Source of the DNA: Solirubrobacterales bacterium
GTDB lineage: Bacteria; Actinomycetota; Thermoleophilia; Solirubrobacterales; Solirubrobacteraceae
Direction of reading: 5' to 3'
DNA length: 9,403 nt
Assembly: GCA_013813955.1 (NCBI GenBank)
Contig: JACCQW010000355.1
Coordinates: forward strand, 1-9,403
In this document: piece after piece, positions 5,762 through 9,403 of the stretch
Layout of the letters: every line of letters begins with the position of its first letter
Position numbering within the stretch: position 1 is the first letter of the stretch
Notes under the pieces: generated by a model
What the model saw: the letters and a program-made list of their open reading frames with translations, nothing else
What the model was told of the DNA's origin: nothing
Database searches by the model: none
Program-made: the position numbers and the translations under genes

Positions 5762-6514
5762 ATGTCGCACCTCTCCCTGGCCTCGCGCCGCCCCGCCGGT
5801 GATGATCGGCACATGGCCGACGAACAGCGCGGACGCATCCTCGTCGTCGACGACGAGCCCACCATCGCGGAGATCGTGTCGCGCTACCTCGAGCGCGCGC
5901 ACTACGACACGGCGATCGCGGCCGACGGGCACGCGGCGCTGGCGCGGGCGTCGACCTGGCACCCCGACCTGGTCGTGCTCGACCTCATGCTGCCGGGCCT
6001 GGACGGCCTGGAGGTCATGCGCCTGCTGCGCGAGGCCGGCGGGCCGCGGGTCGCGGTCATCCTGCTCACCGCCAAGGGCGAGGAGTCAGACCGCATCGAC
6101 GGCCTGCGCCTGGGGGCCGACGACTACGTGGTCAAGCCCTTCTCCCCCGCCGAGCTCGTTGCGCGCGTCGACGCGGTGCTGCGCCGCCACGACGAGCCCG
6201 ACGACGGCCCGGAGCCGGCGCTGGTCTTCGGCGAGCTGCAGATCCACCCATCGGGCCGGCGCGTCCTCGTCGGCGGCGAGGAGGTCACGCTCACCCAGCG
6301 CGAGTTCGACCTGCTGGCGTTTCTCGCCCGCCACCCCGGCCAGGTGTTCACACGCGACCAGCTCATGGAGCAGGTCTGGCGCTTCTCGTTCTACTCCGAC
6401 ACCTCGACCGTGACCGTCCACATCCGCCGGCTGCGCGCGAAGATCGAGCGCGAGCCCGCCCAGCCGCGCTTCGTTGAGACGGTCTGGGGCGTCGGCTACC
6501 GCTTTCGTCCGTGA
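5762..6514 (+). CDS. OmpR/PhoB-family response regulator
   Basis: 250 residues from ATG 5762. ATG 5813 (MADEQRG) would give 233 residues and places the receiver closer to the N-terminus, as is usual. Receiver domain about 25-143: acidic pair Asp30/Asp31, phospho-acceptor Asp74 in VVLDLMLPGLDG, Thr103 in LLTAKG and Lys125 in VVKPFSP. After an acidic linker (EPDDGPEP) the winged-helix DNA-binding domain runs from about 155 to 250, with LTQREFDLLAFLARHPGQVF, the recognition helix region DTSTVTVHIRRLRAKI and the family ending ETVWGVGYRFRP. It is activated by phosphorylation from the kinase encoded next, whose GTG overlaps its TGA (GTGA). Its gene diverges from the metal operon across about 100 bases, so it may control that operon, its own, or both. 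The stimulus is unknown. Confidence 0.95.
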   Translation: MSHLSLASRRPAGDDRHMADEQRGRILVVDDEPTIAEIVSRYLERAHYDTAIAADGHAALARASTWHPDLVVLDLMLPGLDGLEVMRLLREAGGPRVAVILLTAKGEESDRIDGLRLGADDYVVKPFSPAELVARVDAVLRRHDEPDDGPEPALVFGELQIHPSGRRVLVGGEEVTLTQREFDLLAFLARHPGQVFTRDQLMEQVWRFSFYSDTSTVTVHIRRLRAKIEREPAQPRFVETVWGVGYRFRP

Positions 6515-7749
6515 GCCGCCCGACGCTGGCCCGCGGCCTGCTGCTGGCGCTGGGCAGCGCGCTGCTCGTGGGCGTCGCGGTGCTCGCGGCCTACACCGCG
6601 AACGACGCCGTCCTGACCATCGTCATCCTCGCGCCCGTGGGGATCGCCACGGTAGCCGCGACGCACGCGGTGCTCGCGCGGCGCGAGCGCCTGGGCGGGC
6701 TCCGCCGCCAGGCGCTCGTCACCGCCGCGCTGGCCTTCGGGCCGCTGGCCGTGGCGCTCGCGCTGTTCGTGCAGCTCATGTTCGTCTCCGGCCACGACGC
6801 GTTCTTCACCGCGCTGGCGATGGCCTACAGCGCCCTGCTGGGCCTGTGGGCCGGGCGGGTGCTGTCGCACCGCGTGATGGACGACGTGGACACGCTGCGC
6901 ACCGGCCTGGCAGCGGTCGGGGAGGGCCAGCGCGAGCTGGACCTGCGCCTCGGCGGGCGCGACGAGCTCGCGCAGGTCGGCGCCGAGGTCGGCGCGATGG
7001 TGCAGCGCCTGGCCGCCGCCGAGGCGCGGCGCGAGGACTCCGAGAGCGCACGGCGGTCGCTGATCGCGGCGGTGTCGCACGACCTGCGCACGCCGGTCAC
7101 CGCCCTGCGCCTGCTGGCCGAGGCCGTCGACGACGAGGTCGGCGACCCGCAGACGCGCCGCGAGTACGTCCGCCGCCTGGGCGTGCACGTCCGGGCGCTG
7201 GGCGCGCTGATCGACGACCTCTTCGAGCTCACGCGCATCGAGGCCGGCGAGGTCGCGTGGACGATGTGCCAGGTGCAGGTCGACGAGCTCGTCGAGGAGA
7301 CCGTGGCGGCGATGCGCCCGGCGGCGGAGGCCGGCGGCGTCGCGGTGCTCGCGGAGATCGATCCGTCGCTGGCGCCCGCGAGGGCCAACGCCGAGCGCAT
7401 CCAGCGCGTGCTGTTCAACCTGATCCAGAACGCGATCCGCCACACGCCCGCGGACGGCAGCGTCACGGTCCGCGCCGCCCCCGGCGAGGGCGGTGTGGAG
7501 ATCGAGGTCGCCGACACCGGCTCGGGGATCCCGGCCGCGGACCACGAGCGCGTGTTCGAGGTCTTCCAGCAGGGGGCCGACCGCGCGGCGCGCACCGACG
7601 GCAGCGCCGGCCTCGGGCTGGCGATCTCGCGCGCGATCGTCGAGGCCCATGGCGGGCAGATCTGGATCGTCGACGTGCCGGGCGCAGACCCCGGCGCGCG
7701 CGTGCGCTTCAGCCTGCCCGGCGCGGCACCCGAGCCCGTGGCCGCGTAG
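6511..7749 (+). CDS. Membrane sensor histidine kinase with four transmembrane helices
   Basis: 412 residues from GTG 6511, overlapping the regulator stop by 4 bases. Four hydrophobic segments (about 8-28, 34-54, 68-91, 97-117) are joined by very short loops, so there is no extracytoplasmic sensor domain; sensing probably occurs within the membrane or through a partner. A HAMP-like/coiled stretch follows (about 118-180), then the dimerisation helix with the phospho-accepting His190 in AAVSHDLRTP. The ATPase domain has the N-box LFNLIQNAIRHTP (Asn307), DTGSG (335-339), the F-box ERVFEVFQQ and GLGL (367-370). All catalytic residues are present, so the protein should be active. It phosphorylates the response regulator encoded just upstream. 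Ligand unknown; the neighbouring metal operon makes metal or envelope stress plausible but unproven. Confidence 0.95.
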   Translation: MSRPTLARGLLLALGSALLVGVAVLAAYTANDAVLTIVILAPVGIATVAATHAVLARRERLGGLRRQALVTAALAFGPLAVALALFVQLMFVSGHDAFFTALAMAYSALLGLWAGRVLSHRVMDDVDTLRTGLAAVGEGQRELDLRLGGRDELAQVGAEVGAMVQRLAAAEARREDSESARRSLIAAVSHDLRTPVTALRLLAEAVDDEVGDPQTRREYVRRLGVHVRALGALIDDLFELTRIEAGEVAWTMCQVQVDELVEETVAAMRPAAEAGGVAVLAEIDPSLAPARANAERIQRVLFNLIQNAIRHTPADGSVTVRAAPGEGGVEIEVADTGSGIPAADHERVFEVFQQGADRAARTDGSAGLGLAISRAIVEAHGGQIWIVDVPGADPGARVRFSLPGAAPEPVAA

Positions 7750-7789
7750 CCGGCCGGCGCAGGACGGCCTGTGAAACGCCGAAACCCCC

Positions 7790-7804
7790 GTGCCGCCGGG
7801 GCAC
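7790..7804 (+). terminator. Possible terminator hairpin after the kinase gene
   Basis: GTGCC (7790-7794) pairs with GGCAC (7800-7804) around a 5-base loop, about 40 bases past the kinase stop and before HU. An alternative fold pairs the C-run at 7785-7789 with the G-run at 7798-7801. No T-run follows. The rest of 7750-7846 must hold the HU promoter; TAGCTT at 7809-7814 is a poor -10 candidate. Confidence 0.35.
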
Positions 7805-7846
7805 CCGCTAGCTTAAGCGTCGATCTGTACCCGACTCGGGAGCACT

Positions 7847-8122
7847 ATGACCAAGCAGGAGCTCGCACAGAAGGTGTCCTCCGACACCGGCCTCAGCGGG
7901 AATGACGCCAAGACCGCCGTCGAAGCGACGTTCGAGGCCATCGCCGCCGAGCTGGCCGGGGGCCGCGAGGTCGCCGTCGCCGGCTTCGGCAAGTTCAGCG
8001 TGAGCGAGCGCTCCGCGCGCGAGGGCCGCAATCCGGCCACCGGCGAGACGATCCAGATCTCGGCCAGCAACGCCGCGAAGTTCTCGGCCGCCGCGGGGCT
8101 GAAGAAGCAGCTCAACCCGTAG
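7847..8122 (+). CDS. hup: HU-type nucleoid DNA-binding protein
   Basis: 91 residues, the standard length of a bare HU protein without the Lys/Ala-rich tail found in mycobacterial and streptomycete HU variants. The N-terminal helical dimerisation part (1-45, MTKQELAQKV at the start) is followed by EVAVAGFGKFSV (42-53) and the DNA-embracing beta-arm with the signature GRNPATGE (60-67), then ISASNAAKFSAAAGLKKQL. HU dimers bend and compact DNA and help replication, recombination and transcription control. The ATG at 7847 has GGGAG (7838-7842) close upstream. It is separated from the kinase gene by 97 bases and is probably its own transcription unit, ending at the hairpin near 8148. Family call secure. 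Confidence 0.96.
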   Translation: MTKQELAQKVSSDTGLSGNDAKTAVEATFEAIAAELAGGREVAVAGFGKFSVSERSAREGRNPATGETIQISASNAAKFSAAAGLKKQLNP

Positions 8123-8147
8123 CTCGCCGACATCCCCGACGTCCCAG

Positions 8148-8174
8148 CCCCCGTGCGCGTTCTCGCCGCGGGGG
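8148..8174. terminator. Terminator hairpin between the convergent HU and YihY genes
   Basis: CCCCCG (8148-8153) pairs with CGGGGG (8169-8174), and inside it GCG (8155-8157) can pair with CGC (8164-8166) across a small bulge. It follows the HU stop by 25 bases and precedes the YihY stop by 15, so it can act from both sides. Only two T residues follow on the plus strand. Confidence 0.55.
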
Positions 8175-8189
8175 TTCGTCGTCAGAGGT

Positions 8190-9113
8190 CTATCCCGGGG
8201 ACCGGCCCTGGAGGCCCGGCCGCGCGGGCTGCACGTCGCGGTGGAGGCGCTCGCCGGCCCCGTTGTCGCCGGCGTCGTCGCGGGCACCCCGGGCGGCCTT
8301 GCGCAGGACGGTCGGTGAGGAGGGGTACATCCGCGCACGGCGCTCGGCGCGTGCCGCGATCCCGGCCCCCAGGAGCACGAACAGCGCCATGATGTACAGG
8401 CCGAGCAGGACCACCGCGAGCAGCAGGAACAGGCGCACGGCGGCAAAGCCCGCGGTGGCGCCCACGTACAGGCCGACGATGGCGGGCACCGTCTGCAGCG
8501 CCAGGCCGGCCGGGAAGCCACCGACGAGCGCCGAGCGCCAGCGGATGCGCACCAGCGGCGCGTAGCGGTAGATCGCGGCGAACACCATTACCGACCCCAG
8601 CGTGTTGAACACGAGGATCGCCGGGCCAGGGATGGCCTGGCCCGGTCGCAGCTGGTAGGTGACGTCCGACACGACGGAGGTGCTCAGCGACGCCAGGATC
8701 ACGGCGGCCGCGACGAGCCCGCCGAGCCCGAGGTTGCGGATCCGCCCGATCACGATGTTGTGACGTGGGCATGCGAGGATCCGCGACAGGCAGCGCTCGA
8801 TCACGCCGATCCCGCCCGACGTGGTCCACAGCATGGCCGCCAGGGCGAGCAACAGCAGCAGCGTCGAGTTGTCGCGCGTGCCCAGGACGAGGCTGCGGAT
8901 CTCCCCGTGCACCGCCTCGGGCAGAAAGCGGTTGAGCTGCTCGGCGACCTGCAGCGCGGACAGCACGTCCTCCAGCAGCAGCGCCTCCAGCGCCGCCAGG
9001 CCCAGCGCGAACGGCGCCAGCGAGAGCACGAGGTAGTACGTCAGCGCGGGCACGTCGTCGGCGATGCCGTCCCCCCAGTAGAACCCGTGCACGCGGGTGA
9101 GCAGCCGCCCCAT
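8190..9113 (-). CDS. YihY/BrkB-family integral membrane protein
   Basis: 307 residues from ATG 9113. Six hydrophobic segments are visible (about 22-47, 83-97, 127-147, 165-184, 195-217, 223-252), with a polar C-terminal tail (255-307) rich in Arg and Gly. Family marks are DDVPALTYYLVLSLAPF (19-35) after an N-terminal amphipathic start, LWTTSGGIGVI (95-105), and YRYAPLVRIRWRSALVGG (182-199). The family was once labelled ribonuclease BN; that activity belongs to another protein, and its actual function is unsettled (envelope or transport roles are proposed). The frame is open up to ATG 9194, but that start would add 27 non-membrane residues encoded through the 9134-9152 hairpin, so ATG 9113 is preferred although its G-rich leader gives no ideal ribosome site. 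The gene is convergent with HU. Confidence 0.88.
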   Translation of the reverse strand: MGRLLTRVHGFYWGDGIADDVPALTYYLVLSLAPFALGLAALEALLLEDVLSALQVAEQLNRFLPEAVHGEIRSLVLGTRDNSTLLLLLALAAMLWTTSGGIGVIERCLSRILACPRHNIVIGRIRNLGLGGLVAAAVILASLSTSVVSDVTYQLRPGQAIPGPAILVFNTLGSVMVFAAIYRYAPLVRIRWRSALVGGFPAGLALQTVPAIVGLYVGATAGFAAVRLFLLLAVVLLGLYIMALFVLLGAGIAARAERRARMYPSSPTVLRKAARGARDDAGDNGAGERLHRDVQPARPGLQGRSPG

Positions 9114-9133
9114 CCCCCAAGCTTCCCCGATCC

Positions 9134-9152
9134 GGCGCCGTTCTACGGCGCC
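9134..9152 (-). terminator. Perfect 8-bp hairpin after the hydrolase gene
   Basis: GGCGCCGT (9134-9141) and ACGGCGCC (9145-9152) are exact reverse complements with a 3-base loop. It lies 100 bases past the hydrolase stop and 21 bases before the YihY start on the same strand, so it probably insulates the two genes. No T-run follows. No convincing gene is seen in 9114-9251. Confidence 0.55.
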
Positions 9153-9251
9153 CGGCGCACATCGCGGCGGATCACGAGCTTCAGGCCCGACCACGTCGCG
9201 TCGATCGCGCAGACCTTCACGTCGACCAGGCCGCGCCGCCGCCAGGCACCC

Positions 9252-9403
9252 TCACCACGCCTGCGCGGCCAGCCCGGCGATGACCTTCGACAGCTGCCCG
9301 CCCTGCCACGCCAGCGGGGAGCGCCCCTCGTCCTCGACCAGCAGGCGCCCGCGGGGCAGCAGGCCCGCGTAGGCCTCCCCGACCGCTAGCGGGTGGCCGG
9401 GGT
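9252..9403 (-). CDS. Probable alpha/beta hydrolase, C-terminal fragment
   Basis: Only the last 49 residues and TGA (9252-9254) are in the window; the gene begins beyond base 9403. The visible part, with HPLAVGEAYAGLLPRGRLLVE followed by EGRSPLAWQGGQLS and a closing helix, resembles the final strand and helix of alpha/beta-fold hydrolases, where the last catalytic His usually sits in a loop reading GH before a hydrophobic stretch. Here that place appears to be GRS (26-28 of the fragment), so Arg may replace His; the only His visible is His3. It could be an inactive or differently built member, or my alignment may be off by a loop. Nucleophile and acid residues are outside the window, so function cannot be named. 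Confidence 0.6.
   Translation of the reverse strand, partial: PGHPLAVGEAYAGLLPRGRLLVEDEGRSPLAWQGGQLSKVIAGLAAQAW

Noticed and set aside
6496..7650. Minus-strand open frame (384 codons) opposite the histidine kinase
   Set aside because: Codon-mirror of the kinase, with low-complexity Arg/Gln/Ala composition and no domain.
8182..9162. Second minus-strand frame (326 codons) overlapping YihY
   Set aside because: Same strand, shifted frame; the product is Arg/Gly/Ala-rich and lacks the membrane pattern and motifs seen in the YihY frame.
9143..9220. Small minus-strand frame of 25 codons after GTG 9220
   Set aside because: No ribosome site, no recognisable motif, and its stop lies in the loop of the 9134-9152 hairpin; length is within chance.

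Overview
The window is very GC-rich, with G/C-ending codons, GTG starts, start/stop overlaps and at least one likely leaderless start. This fits a high-GC actinomycete. The cell-wall hydrolase fragment ends in an RHPPGL tail, which from memory resembles Thermoleophilia (Solirubrobacterales-like) proteins; that placement is inference. No tRNA, rRNA, CRISPR array, insertion sequence or phage gene is visible, and gene density is that of an ordinary chromosome.

Left part (1-2567): the C-terminal end of an NlpC/P60-type cell-wall hydrolase (+). Convergent to it is a two-gene unit (-) made of a coiled-coil protein of unknown function and an atypical crotonase. Divergent from that unit is a tandem pair of CrcB/FluC fluoride channel subunits (+) whose reading frames overlap by 4 bases.

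Centre (2568-5761): a tightly coupled operon on the minus strand: Tat-exported two-domain multicopper oxidase, then a ZIP metal transporter with an extra N-terminal extracytoplasmic domain, then a DtxR/MntR-type metal regulator. Both junctions are TGATG, where stop and start share one base. The oxidase gene appears to start on a leaderless GTG 7 nt after a CATAAT -10 element, in a locally AT-rich island. The layout suggests a self-regulated metal oxidation and uptake module. It is the most interesting part of the window.

Right part (5762-9403): divergent from the metal operon across 108 bp is a response regulator/histidine kinase pair (+, 4-base overlap), then an HU-type nucleoid protein (+). 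Convergent to HU is a YihY/BrkB membrane protein (-). The window closes on the C-terminal 49 residues of a probable alpha/beta hydrolase (-). Hairpins that could end transcription lie after the crcB pair, the kinase, HU and the hydrolase. There is no gene-free stretch above 300 bases.
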